Assembly: GCF_024362405.1 (NCBI RefSeq)
Contig: NZ_CP101454.1
Coordinates: 2,542,001-2,606,000 of the forward strand
Origin: Halorarius litoreus
GTDB taxonomy: Archaea > Halobacteriota > Halobacteria > Halobacteriales > Haloarculaceae
Length of the DNA: 64,000 nucleotides
Direction of reading: 5' to 3'
The notes beneath the pieces are model-generated. The model had not been told where the DNA came from. It ran no database searches and saw only the letters and a program-made list of their open reading frames with translations. The first letter of the stretch is position 1. Each line of letters starts with the position of its first letter. Both the position numbers and the translations under genes were made by a program. Shown in pieces: positions 1 to 8,104 of this stretch.

Positions 1-103
1 CCGCGAAGACACTGGATTCGGACATTCCACCTCATGATTCGGGCGGCTGTCTGAAATGGTTGGTGGCCCCTAGGGCTATGGGGGGTGGCTACATCCGACG
101 GGT

Positions 104-1219
104 ATGGACAGACGAACGCTGCTCGACCGGGCGCCGGACGACCCCGTTCGACTGCTCGACGCCGAGGGGGAGCTCGTCGACGACTACGAGCCGACGCTCT
201 CGGATGGGAAACTGCTCTCGCTGTACGGGGACATGCGACTGGGCCGCCGGTTCGACGAGCGGATGGTGAGCCTCCAGCGGCAGGGCCGCATCGGTACCTA
301 CTCGCCGATGGCGGGGCAGGAGGGCGCGCAGTTCGGCTCGATGTACGCGCTCTCGGACGACGACTGGGTCTTCTACCAGTACCGCGAGCACGCCGCGCCT
401 CTCACCCGCGGGTTTCCGCCGGAGTACCTCCACTACTGGGCGGGCTACGAGGAGGGGAACGCGGTGCTCGCGGACGCGAACATCTTCCCGCTGAACATCT
501 GCATCGGCGACCACATCCCGCACGCGACGGGGATGGCGTGGGCCTCGAAACTCAAGGGGAACGACCACGAGGCGTTCGTCTGCCACTTCGGCGACGGCGC
601 CACCTCTGAAGGTGACTTCCACGAGGGGCTCAACTTCGCGGGCGTGTTCGACACGCCGACGGTGTTCATGTGTCACAACAACGGCTGGGCCATCTCCATC
701 CCGCGGGAGGACCAGACGAAGAGCGCGACGCTCGCGCAGAAAGCCGACGCCTACGGCTTCGAGGGGGTCCAGGTGGACGGGATGGACCCGCTCGCCGTCT
801 ACGAGGTGACGCGTGTGGCCCTCGAGAAGGCCAGAGACACCGAGAGCGGCGACCCTCGGCCCACGATGATCGAGGCGCTGGAGTACCGCTACGGCGCACA
901 CACCACCGCGGACGACCCGGACGCCTACCGCGACGAGGCCGAGGTCGAGGCGTGGAAACAGAAAGACCCCATCGACCGGCTGGAGGCGTACCTCCGCCGC
1001 GAGGACATCCTCGACGACGCGACCGACGAGCGCATCGGCGAGGCTATCGAGGACGCCATCGCCGAGGCCGTCGCGACGCTCGACTCGCTCGACCCCGACC
1101 CCGACAAGATGTTCGCCGACGTGTTCGCGGAGCCGACGCCCCGTATCGAGGCACAGCGCGAGTACCTGCGCGAGTTGCGCGAGCGGCACGGTGACGACGC
1201 GCTCATCCGCGACGAGTGA
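104..1219 (+). CDS. Thiamine-diphosphate 2-oxoacid dehydrogenase E1 component, alpha subunit
   Basis: Decarboxylating alpha subunit of a pyruvate or branched-chain 2-oxoacid dehydrogenase E1, 371 residues, full family length. The thiamine-diphosphate motif is visible: GDG at residues 163-165 and the NN pair at 192-193 of MCHNNGW. The HHIPHA-like loop appears as GDHIPHATG. In known complexes this subunit pairs with an E1 beta (transketolase-like) chain, but the next gene on the strand encodes a membrane protein, so within the window it is an orphan. A partner could lie left of base 1 or elsewhere. The ATG at 104 follows ACGGGT and fits the conserved N-terminus. The exact substrate cannot be told. 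Confidence 0.9.
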   Translation: MDRRTLLDRAPDDPVRLLDAEGELVDDYEPTLSDGKLLSLYGDMRLGRRFDERMVSLQRQGRIGTYSPMAGQEGAQFGSMYALSDDDWVFYQYREHAAPLTRGFPPEYLHYWAGYEEGNAVLADANIFPLNICIGDHIPHATGMAWASKLKGNDHEAFVCHFGDGATSEGDFHEGLNFAGVFDTPTVFMCHNNGWAISIPREDQTKSATLAQKADAYGFEGVQVDGMDPLAVYEVTRVALEKARDTESGDPRPTMIEALEYRYGAHTTADDPDAYRDEAEVEAWKQKDPIDRLEAYLRREDILDDATDERIGEAIEDAIAEAVATLDSLDPDPDKMFADVFAEPTPRIEAQREYLRELRERHGDDALIRDE

Positions 1220-1351
1220 CGCCCCGTTCCCCGCGCCAGGACAGGGTTCGAGATACAGCTATCTTGTTACGCAACCAATAGTAGGGGTTCGTGTAGCCGA
1301 CCGCGCGTGGCGGTGCCGACGCGACCGCGAGGCTGCCGACGACCCGGAGCT

Positions 1352-2026
1352 ATGGACCTGTCGCACCGCGACCGTTCGCTCGGGACGGTCGAAGGGACCC
1401 GAACCGGAGCGGAGCGAGCCAGCGCCACCGGCTTCGCGACGTACGCCCCTGGGGTCGCCGCCGGCGCCGCGGGGCTCGTCGTCTTCCTGACCGTCCACGC
1501 CGTCCTGATCCTCCCCATCTGGTTCGTGGCTCCGCTCGGTATCGTCGCCGCGGTCGTCGGTGGCGTGGCGGTGAACTGGGCGTACCGCAGCGTCGAGTCC
1601 CACCTCCCCGCGAGTCTCGGTGGCCGGTGGGTGGCGCTCGCTGGGGGTGCGATACTCGTGTTGACGCCGTCGCTGGTCGTCGCGTGGGCGGGCGAGCCGT
1701 ACTTCACGGTCGTCGACGGCGTCCGCCGAGCGGCGGGCGACGGTCCCACCATCGCCGCTCGGTTCGTCGTCGAGTTCCTCCTCGTCACGACGCTGTCGGG
1801 GGCAGCGCTCGGGTGGGTCGTCACTCGGAGCCGCCGGGGGGCGCTCGCGGTGGCCGTTGCCGCGCTCGCGTTCGCGCTCGGCCCCGGGCACAACCTGCCG
1901 TTCTTCCACCTCCTGTACGCCCCGGCGCCCGCCACGACGGGGCTCCTGCTCACGCTCGCGACCATCCTGACTGCGAGCGCCGTCTTCGTGCTCGTCGACC
2001 GCATCGTGACGCCATCGGGGTCGTGA
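1352..2026 (+). CDS. Polytopic membrane protein, function unknown
   Basis: A 224-residue protein with about five hydrophobic segments (near residues 20-50, 65-80, 110-130, 145-165 and 180-215). I start it at ATG 1352 (MDLSHRD...), because the 15 residues before it in frame look like translated spacer. The short charged N-terminus is followed directly by the first membrane span. No catalytic motif is seen and I do not recognise the family. It is not clearly in an operon: E1 alpha ends 133 bases upstream and the next gene has its own promoter. Confidence 0.75.
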   Translation: MDLSHRDRSLGTVEGTRTGAERASATGFATYAPGVAAGAAGLVVFLTVHAVLILPIWFVAPLGIVAAVVGGVAVNWAYRSVESHLPASLGGRWVALAGGAILVLTPSLVVAWAGEPYFTVVDGVRRAAGDGPTIAARFVVEFLLVTTLSGAALGWVVTRSRRGALAVAVAALAFALGPGHNLPFFHLLYAPAPATTGLLLTLATILTASAVFVLVDRIVTPSGS

Positions 2027-2136
2027 GCTGCCGAGAGTCGGCCCACCGGGGCCGTGAGCCGCCGAGAGCCGGCCGCACGGGCGAGTCGTGACCGCTCGAC
2101 GGACGGTCGTCCCGGATACTGGGACTTGCCGGCCAC

Positions 2137-2144
2137 GTTAATGA
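2137..2144 (+). promoter_or_regulatory. TATA-like box for the flavin-binding gene at 2168
   Basis: The sequence CGTTAATG lies 24-31 bases before ATG 2168, the spacing expected for a leaderless haloarchaeal transcript. It also overlaps the alternative ATG at 2141, which argues for the downstream start. Confidence 0.5.
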
Positions 2145-2167
2145 CTGTCAAGCTCCAACACTACGGT

Positions 2168-2644
2168 ATGACCACCGAGGCGCTCCGCGAGTTCGGCATG
2201 GTTCCGATGACCGATGAGGAGATTCGGGGGTTCCTGTCGAGTCAGAGCGTCGGGGTGTTGGGGCTTCCGACCGACGGCGCGCCGTCGATGCGCCCGATGT
2301 CGTTCTGGTTCGACGGCGACGACCGGCTCTACTTCCTCTACGTCCTCGGCGACGAGAGCCGGAAGGCCGAGTTGAGCGAGCAGGCCGAGGCCGCGAGGTT
2401 CCTCGTCTACCGCGCCGAGACGCGGTTCAACTGGCGAAGCGTCCTCCTGACGGGAACCATCGAGGCGGTTTCGGAGGCCGACTGCGAGGCCGTCGAGGAC
2501 GTGATGGAGGTAGCGGGCCGCCCCGACGCGCTGGAGCAGGCGATGGGTGCGAGCGAGACGCAACTCGTCGAGTTCCACATCACCGACCGGACCGCCATCA
2601 AACACCTCGGGCTTCCGCCGGGGTTCGAGTCGGCTGCGGAGTGA
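2168..2644 (+). CDS. Pyridoxamine 5'-phosphate oxidase-like FMN-binding protein
   Basis: A 158-residue single-domain split-barrel protein of the PNPOx-like flavin-binding superfamily common in haloarchaea. The order is typical: a short helix (MTDEEIRGFL), a GVLGL strand, the S-M-R-P-M-S-F-W-F-D strand, a FLY strand with SRKAE, then VLLTGTIEAV and a C-terminal helix. Such proteins usually bind FMN, F420 or heme, and the cofactor cannot be told here. Start 2168 is preferred over ATG 2141 because a TATA-like box sits at leaderless distance. It is convergent with deoxyhypusine synthase, 17 bases apart. Confidence 0.8.
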   Translation: MTTEALREFGMVPMTDEEIRGFLSSQSVGVLGLPTDGAPSMRPMSFWFDGDDRLYFLYVLGDESRKAELSEQAEAARFLVYRAETRFNWRSVLLTGTIEAVSEADCEAVEDVMEVAGRPDALEQAMGASETQLVEFHITDRTAIKHLGLPPGFESAAE

Positions 2645-2661
2645 AGCCTTCCCGGCGCGAT

Positions 2662-3696
2662 TCAGCCGTCGATGCGCTCGCGGGCCGCGGCCACCAGCAG
2701 CGGGAGGTACACCGTCGCGTCGCCCTGGACCGTCACGTTCCGCGCCTCCTTCTTCAGCTTCCCCCACGACCGTGCCTCGTCGAGCGTCGCGCCCGACAGC
2801 CCGCCGGTCGAGGCGGGGTCCATCGTGATCTGGACCGCGTAGTCGTACGCGTCGGGCGTCACGAGCATCGTCTGGAGCGTGAAGTTCTTCGGGACGCCGC
2901 CACCGACGAGCAGACAGCCCGCGCGGTCGGCCTCGTACGCGAGGTCCGTCAGCGGCGTCATGTCCTTCAGCGCGTCGAGCGCGAACTCCGAGGTCTGTGA
3001 GTACATCCACGCCTGCAACCCGAGGACGGAGTCCGAGACGGCGGGACAGTAGATGGGCACATTGGATTCGTAGGCGGCAGCGGCGATACCTGCGTCCTCC
3101 GCGATGGCTTCCCGCTCGTTCACGGCGGCGTTCGCCTTCCCCAGCTCGCGCGTGAACCGCTCGATGCTGACGGTCCCCTCCTGTTCGAGGACGGGGAACA
3201 CCTCGCTGCGGAGGTGGGACTCGAACAGCGCGAAGTGTTCCTGCGGGAGATACACGTTGTAGATGCGGTCGACTTCCTCGTCGCGCAACTGCTCGTCGTG
3301 CTCCTGTGGAGTCTTGTCGTCCGCGTGTTCCGCGCCGTGGTGGTGTTTGCCCCCGATGGCCTCGATGGCGTCGTGCGTGAGGTTCGCGCCGGTCGTCACG
3401 AGCGCGTCGACGTGCCCGTCGCGGATGAGTTCGGAGACGATGCTTCGCATCCCGGTCGGCGCCATCGCGCCTGCGAGGCTCATGAACACCGTGCAGTCGT
3501 CGTCCGCGAGCATCTCGGCGTAGACGTCGGCGGCCTCGTGGACCGCGGCGGCGCCGATGCCGGCCTCGCCGTACTCCTCGACGAGTTCGCCGACGGTCAT
3601 CCCGCCCCAGACGTCGGTGTGGCCGAGCGGGTCGTGGTCGAACTCGTGGCGGTCGGGCTCCTGCCACTCGTGGGCGTCGTCGGAGTCGTCGGTCAT
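2662..3696 (-). CDS. dys: Deoxyhypusine synthase
   Basis: NAD-dependent enzyme that transfers the aminobutyl group of a polyamine to a lysine of translation factor aIF5A, the first step of hypusine formation. The protein has 344 residues from ATG at 3696 (MTDDSDD...). In-frame sequence upstream is spacer. Family signatures are TTGANLTHDAIEAIGG, YNVYLP, CPAVSDS near the middle, and the catalytic region SGATLDEARSWGK, whose lysine is about residue 313 and matches the catalytic lysine of characterised enzymes. Length and motifs look intact. Haloarchaeal homologues may use agmatine-derived pathways, which the sequence does not show. Confidence 0.93.
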   Translation of the reverse strand: MTDDSDDAHEWQEPDRHEFDHDPLGHTDVWGGMTVGELVEEYGEAGIGAAAVHEAADVYAEMLADDDCTVFMSLAGAMAPTGMRSIVSELIRDGHVDALVTTGANLTHDAIEAIGGKHHHGAEHADDKTPQEHDEQLRDEEVDRIYNVYLPQEHFALFESHLRSEVFPVLEQEGTVSIERFTRELGKANAAVNEREAIAEDAGIAAAAYESNVPIYCPAVSDSVLGLQAWMYSQTSEFALDALKDMTPLTDLAYEADRAGCLLVGGGVPKNFTLQTMLVTPDAYDYAVQITMDPASTGGLSGATLDEARSWGKLKKEARNVTVQGDATVYLPLLVAAARERIDG

Positions 3697-3806
3697 TGCT
3701 GGGTGTGTGGCCGGGAAGCGTTTGAAGGACGCGATTGCCTTCGTACCGATGCCGAGTCTTACCGGCGTCGAAACCCGAATAGGGTGGCAACACAGACGAC
3801 CACGTA

Positions 3807-4769
3807 GTGACACGCGTCTCCGCGGGAGCCCGGCTCCACGCCGGCTTCCAGAACCTCTCGCTGGCCCACGAGCGCCTCTACGGTGGCGTGGGCGTCGCGC
3901 TCGCGGAGCCGCGCGTGACGGTCGAGGCGCACCCCACGGAGGGAGTCGACTGCCCGGACCCGCTCGTCACCGAGTACGCCAGTCGTGTCTGCGAGGTGCT
4001 CGACGTCCCGGGGGCGGCCGTCACGGTCGAGGAGACCCTTCCGCGGCACGTCGGACTCGGGTCGGGCACGCAGTTAGCGCTCGCGACGCTCGCCGCCATC
4101 GCCGGGGCGTACGACCACGAGCCGCGGGTCCGCGAACGCGCCCCGGCGCTCGGCCGCGGGGGGCGCTCGGGGGTGGGGGTCGCCGGCTTCGAGGCCGGTG
4201 GCTTCGTCGTCGACGCGGGCCACCCGACAGAGCGGTTTACCACCGACCGGCCCGCCGACGGCGCGTGGACGGTCCCGCCCGTCGTCGCCCGACATACGCT
4301 CCCCGACGACTGGCGGTTCCTCGTCGTGCTGCCCGAGGCCACGACCGGTCGCTCGGGCGAGGACGAGGATGCGTCGATGCGGTCGGTCGTCGAGCGCGCG
4401 GACCCGGGCATCGCCGACGAACTGGCGACGCTACTGGTCCGCCGGCTGCTCCCGGCGGCTGCCGCCGGGCAGTTCGACGATTTCGCCGGGGCGCTCGCGG
4501 CGTTCGGCCGACTCAACGGTGCGTGGTACGCCGACGAGCAGGGCGGCGTCTACCGGCCGCCGGCAGGCGAACTCGTCGAGCGACTCCGCGAGTCACACGC
4601 GGTCGGCGGGGTCGGGCAGTCGTCGTGGGGCCCGGCCGTCTACGGGCTGACTACGATCGACCGCGCCGCCGAAGCGTGCGAGGCAGCCACGGCAGCGCTC
4701 GACCGGGTCGGGGTCGACGGCGAGGTGCTCCTGGCGTGCCCGGCCGACCGGGGGGCCCGCATCGAGTAA
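3807..4769 (+). CDS. Beta-ribofuranosylaminobenzene 5'-phosphate synthase-like GHMP protein
   Basis: A 320-residue member of the GHMP superfamily most like beta-RFAP synthase, which condenses phosphoribosyl pyrophosphate with p-hydroxybenzoate or p-aminobenzoate in methanopterin-type pterin synthesis. Visible signatures are the N-terminal SAGARLHAGFQNLS, the GHMP glycine loop LPRHVGLGSGTQ near residues 80-90, the GVGVAGFEAGG segment, the LPE strand and the C-terminal GGVGQSSWGPAVYG. Translation starts at GTG 3807, divergent from dys and 110 bases away. Haloarchaea are not methanogens, so the product in this organism is an inference and may be a folate-like or other pterin. Confidence 0.78.
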   Translation: MTRVSAGARLHAGFQNLSLAHERLYGGVGVALAEPRVTVEAHPTEGVDCPDPLVTEYASRVCEVLDVPGAAVTVEETLPRHVGLGSGTQLALATLAAIAGAYDHEPRVRERAPALGRGGRSGVGVAGFEAGGFVVDAGHPTERFTTDRPADGAWTVPPVVARHTLPDDWRFLVVLPEATTGRSGEDEDASMRSVVERADPGIADELATLLVRRLLPAAAAGQFDDFAGALAAFGRLNGAWYADEQGGVYRPPAGELVERLRESHAVGGVGQSSWGPAVYGLTTIDRAAEACEAATAALDRVGVDGEVLLACPADRGARIE

Positions 4770-4833
4770 CCGACGGGGGCGGCCGCATCGAGTGCGTGGC
4801 GCGGGTGTGTGTCGCCGCGGGAGCGGAGACGGA

Positions 4834-4840
4834 GATTTAA
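4834..4840 (+). promoter_or_regulatory. TATA-like box for the KaiC-like gene at 4865
   Basis: GATTTAA lies 25-31 bases before ATG 4865, at leaderless spacing. Confidence 0.5.
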
Positions 4841-4864
4841 GGCACGGGACCCGAACGGGGTGGT

Positions 4865-5704
4865 ATGGACCGGATTCCGTTCGGCATCCGCCGGCTCGAT
4901 ACGACCATCGACGGCGGGGCGCCGCCCGGTAGCGTCGTCCTGCTCTCCGGCGAGGCGGGCGCCGGCGCTCGGGAGTTCATGTACACCGCGGCGACGATGA
5001 ACGCTCTCGCCGACACCGATCCCGACCTCTTCGACCTCTACTACGGTTCGCTCTCGCCGAGGGCGACGTCCCCCGAGTCGGTTCACTACGTCTCGTTCAC
5101 CGCGGAACGGGCCCGGCTCGAACGCGAGATGTCGCTGGCGTTCGACGAGGAGATCATCGAGGAGTCGTCGCCGGGGCTCCACTTCCACGACCTCTCGTCC
5201 GAGTACTTCCGGCTCTCGCCGGTCCCGCGAAACTGGTACTCCGAGCGGACGGGCACGATCAGCGACCTCGGCAACGCGACCGAGGAGCGGTCGAGCGTCC
5301 CGGAGGCGCTCGGCACCGTCCTCTCGGAACACGCGACGAACAGCCTCGTCGTCATCGACTCGCTGACCGACCTCATCAGCGCGGCAGACGACGACCTCGA
5401 GTGGACGGACATTCCCCAGTTGCTGAAGGGCATCTCCCGGGCGGCGTACGACTGGGGCGGACTCATCCTCGTCCATCTCAACCACGAGACGCTCACCGAC
5501 CGCGAACACGGCCAACTCATCGACGCCTGTGACGGCACCCTGATGTTCGAGTGGGAGTCCGGCGGCTCCACACGCGCTCGAACGCTCGTCGTCCGCCAGT
5601 TCCGTGGCGTCCTCTCGCGCATCGAGGACGAGAACATCGTCCGGTTCGAGACCGAGATCGGCGAAGCTGGCTTCGACATCAGCGACGTGCGGAAGATACG
5701 ATAA
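4865..5704 (+). CDS. RecA/KaiC-like ATPase-fold protein (HTR-like) with degenerate Walker A
   Basis: A 279-residue protein of the RecA-superfamily group implicated in archaeal signalling. The fold is recognisable: an N-terminal FGIRRLDTTIDGGAPPGSVVLLSGE strand-turn, a Walker B-like SLVVIDSLTDL near residue 165, and an ILVHLNHET strand. The P-loop, however, reads GEAGAGAREF where KaiC-like proteins have GxxGxGK[T/S], so the phosphate-binding lysine and the hydroxyl residue are replaced by Ala and Arg. ATP hydrolysis is therefore doubtful and a scaffold or sensor role is possible. It is followed 54 bases later by the coiled-coil gene with its own TATA-like box. Confidence 0.8.
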   Translation: MDRIPFGIRRLDTTIDGGAPPGSVVLLSGEAGAGAREFMYTAATMNALADTDPDLFDLYYGSLSPRATSPESVHYVSFTAERARLEREMSLAFDEEIIEESSPGLHFHDLSSEYFRLSPVPRNWYSERTGTISDLGNATEERSSVPEALGTVLSEHATNSLVVIDSLTDLISAADDDLEWTDIPQLLKGISRAAYDWGGLILVHLNHETLTDREHGQLIDACDGTLMFEWESGGSTRARTLVVRQFRGVLSRIEDENIVRFETEIGEAGFDISDVRKIR

Positions 5705-5724
5705 GCAGCCACCCAGCAGGCGAA

Positions 5725-5732
5725 CCCTTAAC
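5725..5732 (+). promoter_or_regulatory. TATA-like box for the coiled-coil/zinc gene at 5759
   Basis: CCCTTAAC lies 27-34 bases before ATG 5759, consistent with a short or absent leader. Confidence 0.45.
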
Positions 5733-5758
5733 TTTCCACCGAGGGTAGAGGTGGCGTA

Positions 5759-6517
5759 ATGGCGAGCGAGCCGACAGACGGGGGGACGGCGTCGGCAGGT
5801 CTCCCCGACGACCTGGACGCCTGGCTCGACGCGCGGGCCGACGAGCTCGGGCTCGACCGCGAGGAGCTCTTCCGGCGGTTGCTCTCCGCGTACCAGGTCG
5901 CGGCGACGGCCGGCGACGAGGAGTTCGTGCCGGCGGGTGAGACGGCGGCGCTCGAACGACGACTGGACCGACTCGAACAGCAGCACCGCGAGAGTCTCGA
6001 CGACGTCCGCAAGCGGGTCGTCCAGGTGAAGAACATCGCGGAGCGGCGTGCACCCAGCGACCACGAGCACGAGGCGTTCGACCGCCTCGACGAACGGGTG
6101 ACGGCGCTCGCAGAGCGCATCGAGGCGCTCGACGCGACGGCGACGCAGGGTGGGGAGCGCGCCGCCCCGTCCGGGGCGGCGCTCGACGACGTCCAGACGA
6201 AGCTCTCGACGGTCGCCCACGCGCTCGTCGCGCTTCGCCGCAAGGTGAACGCGTTAGACGAGGCCGTAGACGGGGCGGACCCCGTCGAGTCGGCGATGGA
6301 CGGACAGGCGAGCGAGCGGCTGCTGCGACTGAAGCGACTCGCGGCTCGCGAGGGGTACGAGACGGCGACCTGTGCCACCTGCGGCGAGGACGCGCACGTC
6401 TCGCTCCTCCCGGAGCCGGCGTGTCCACACTGCCGGGAACCGATCCACGACATCGTCGATCAGGGTACTCTCCGAACGAAGCCGACGCTCGTTGGCGACG
6501 AGGAGCGTGGGGAATGA
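5759..6517 (+). CDS. Coiled-coil protein with C-terminal zinc ribbon
   Basis: A 252-residue acidic protein. Residues 15-50 form a helical pair resembling a ribbon-helix-helix or CopG-like region (LPDDLDAWLDARADELG). Residues 60-185 are heptad-rich coiled coil with repeated leucine and arginine or glutamate. The C-terminus carries two CxxC pairs, CATC and CPHC, about 20 residues apart, a likely zinc ribbon. Its stop overlaps the next start (ATGA), so the two are translationally coupled. The arrangement suggests a structural or DNA-associated protein; no enzyme motif is seen. Confidence 0.8.
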   Translation: MASEPTDGGTASAGLPDDLDAWLDARADELGLDREELFRRLLSAYQVAATAGDEEFVPAGETAALERRLDRLEQQHRESLDDVRKRVVQVKNIAERRAPSDHEHEAFDRLDERVTALAERIEALDATATQGGERAAPSGAALDDVQTKLSTVAHALVALRRKVNALDEAVDGADPVESAMDGQASERLLRLKRLAAREGYETATCATCGEDAHVSLLPEPACPHCREPIHDIVDQGTLRTKPTLVGDEERGE

Positions 6518-6957
6518 CGGACGACTCCGACGGCAGCGATTCCGACGACGACCCCTTCTCAGAGCTCGACGACGTCGACCTCGAGACGGACCCGTTCGCA
6601 GAACTGGAGGACGCCGACCCCGAGACGGCGACAGAGGTCGACGTCGACGACCTGTTCACGGAAGTCGAGGTCCCCGATGTCGACGACGAGGCGACCTGGG
6701 CGGCGCTCAGCGAGGCGGAGTCCATCGAGACGTTCTCCGGTGGTGGCGAGCGGCCCGACGTGGAGACGGAGCCCGAGGAACACATCGTCCCCAAGCGGGC
6801 GTACTGCGAGAAATGCGAGCACTTCTCGGTGCCGCCGGAGACGCGCTGTACCAACCCCGGCACGGAAATCCGTGAACTCGTCGACATGGAACACTTCCAG
6901 GTGGCGAACTGTCCGGTCGTCGTCCAGCGACGAGGAATAACCCCGGACGACGACTGA
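6514..6957 (+). CDS. Acidic protein with C-terminal cysteine cluster
   Basis: A 147-residue protein from ATG 6514, which overlaps the stop of the preceding gene by four bases. The first 85 residues are almost entirely acidic and probably disordered. The C-terminal 60 residues contain CEKC, a single Cys in RCTNPG and another in NCPVV, with EIRELVDMEHFQV between them, suggesting a small metal-binding domain. Pairing with the upstream coiled-coil zinc protein suggests they work together. The family is known to me only as a haloarchaeal conserved hypothetical. Confidence 0.78.
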   Translation: MTDDSDGSDSDDDPFSELDDVDLETDPFAELEDADPETATEVDVDDLFTEVEVPDVDDEATWAALSEAESIETFSGGGERPDVETEPEEHIVPKRAYCEKCEHFSVPPETRCTNPGTEIRELVDMEHFQVANCPVVVQRRGITPDDD

Positions 6958-6997
6958 CGTGGTCGCCGTCGTGACAACCGGCGACGACTGACGTGGT
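6948..6997 (+). repeat. Short tandem duplication at the gene end
   Basis: CGACGACTGACGTGGT occurs at 6948-6963 and again at 6982-6997, duplicating the last codons and stop region of the preceding gene. A weaker third resemblance follows near 7061-7083. Confidence 0.6.
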
Positions 6998-7114
6998 GAG
7001 CGCGGCCTCGCCGCGTGAACGTCGTCGGACGAGCGCTGCGAGTCCGACGGAAGTCGCCGCAATGACAACAGGTGATGGCTGAGGCTTTTTCAGCCTGCGC
7101 CTCGCAGTCCGAGT

Positions 7115-7438
7115 ATGCAGTTCTGCGACGAGTGTGGGTCGATGATGCACGCCCAGGGCGACGAGATGGTCTGTTCGTCCTGTGGCCACAGGGTCCCCAA
7201 AGACGAGTCTCTCAGCGAGCAGTACACCTCCACCGAAGCGCAGGACGACAGCGACGTCATCGAGACGTCGGAGGAGGCGAACTTCGAGGGGAAACCCACC
7301 GCGAGCGACGTGAAGTGCGACAAGTGCGGGCACACGAAGGCGTGGTACACTATCAAGCAGACCGGTGCCGCCGACGAGCCCCCCACGCGGTTCTTCAAGT
7401 GCCAGGACTGTGGCTACCGGTGGCGCGAGTACAACTGA
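7115..7438 (+). CDS. tfs: Transcription factor S (TFIIS/RPB9-like)
   Basis: Archaeal transcript-cleavage factor that binds RNA polymerase and stimulates cleavage of backtracked RNA; 107 residues, the usual length. The N-terminal zinc ribbon has CDEC and CSSC. The C-terminal ribbon has CDKC and CQDC with the acidic cleavage hairpin ADEPPTRFFKC, whose Asp-Glu pair matches the active loop of TFIIS. The linker is short and acidic. No neighbour is clearly co-transcribed: a Tat protein follows 84 bases later. Confidence 0.92.
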   Translation: MQFCDECGSMMHAQGDEMVCSSCGHRVPKDESLSEQYTSTEAQDDSDVIETSEEANFEGKPTASDVKCDKCGHTKAWYTIKQTGAADEPPTRFFKCQDCGYRWREYN

Positions 7439-7522
7439 GGCGACCTTTCAGCCGTCTGCACGCTCAAACGGCTCTTTGATGCTCCGAGGAACCTATTCGG
7501 TGTCCCCAGCAACCAGAACGTG

Positions 7523-8080
7523 ATGAACCGTCGGCAGTTCCTGCTCGCTGGTGGTGGCGCGATCGGCACGCTCGCTGGCGGTACGGCCGTCGGGAAGGCG
7601 ACGAGAGCGGACATCGTCGCGACGGACGAGATGTCGCGCGCGACGGGCGAGCCGGTGGCCCTCTCGCGAACGGTCACCGACGAGTCTGTCACGTATCTCG
7701 ACGCGACCGACGAGGTCAGCGACCGCGGCCACACCGACCCGTTCGACAGGTGGGCACGGCGGGAGTGTGCAGAACTCGCAGCAGACACCGTCCTCGACGT
7801 CGTTCAGGACCGACTCGAGAAGCCGATAGAGGGCGTCGGATCGGGGCTCCGGGCGCTGCTGTTCGGGTTCGTGGTCACCGTCGACCACACCGTGACGCGA
7901 AACAGCGACGGCGAGGTCGTCGGCGAACCGAACGTGCGGCTCGACCGGCTGACGGCGGTTGCCCCGCGCTCGATGACCGTCACGGTCACGCTCGACGGCC
8001 GCTCGTTCACGCGGGTGCTCCCGGTCGGCGTCGGCCACGTCGAGGTGTCGTCCCTCGAATCGGACGGCGTGGAGGGGTGA
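7523..8080 (+). CDS. Tat-exported hypothetical protein
   Basis: A 185-residue protein with a twin-arginine signal (MNRRQFLLAGGGAIGTLAGG) and no lipobox cysteine, so probably secreted or anchored by an uncleaved signal. I use ATG 7523; a GTG immediately before it (7520) would add one residue. The mature part holds a central LLFGFVVTVDHTV strand and a region rich in beta strands (MTVTVTLDGRSFTRVLPV). No catalytic motif or family is recognised. It is convergent with glutamate dehydrogenase, 24 bases away. Confidence 0.75.
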   Translation: MNRRQFLLAGGGAIGTLAGGTAVGKATRADIVATDEMSRATGEPVALSRTVTDESVTYLDATDEVSDRGHTDPFDRWARRECAELAADTVLDVVQDRLEKPIEGVGSGLRALLFGFVVTVDHTVTRNSDGEVVGEPNVRLDRLTAVAPRSMTVTVTLDGRSFTRVLPVGVGHVEVSSLESDGVEG

Positions 8081-8104
8081 CCCCGGTCGAACAGGCATCC
8101 TACC

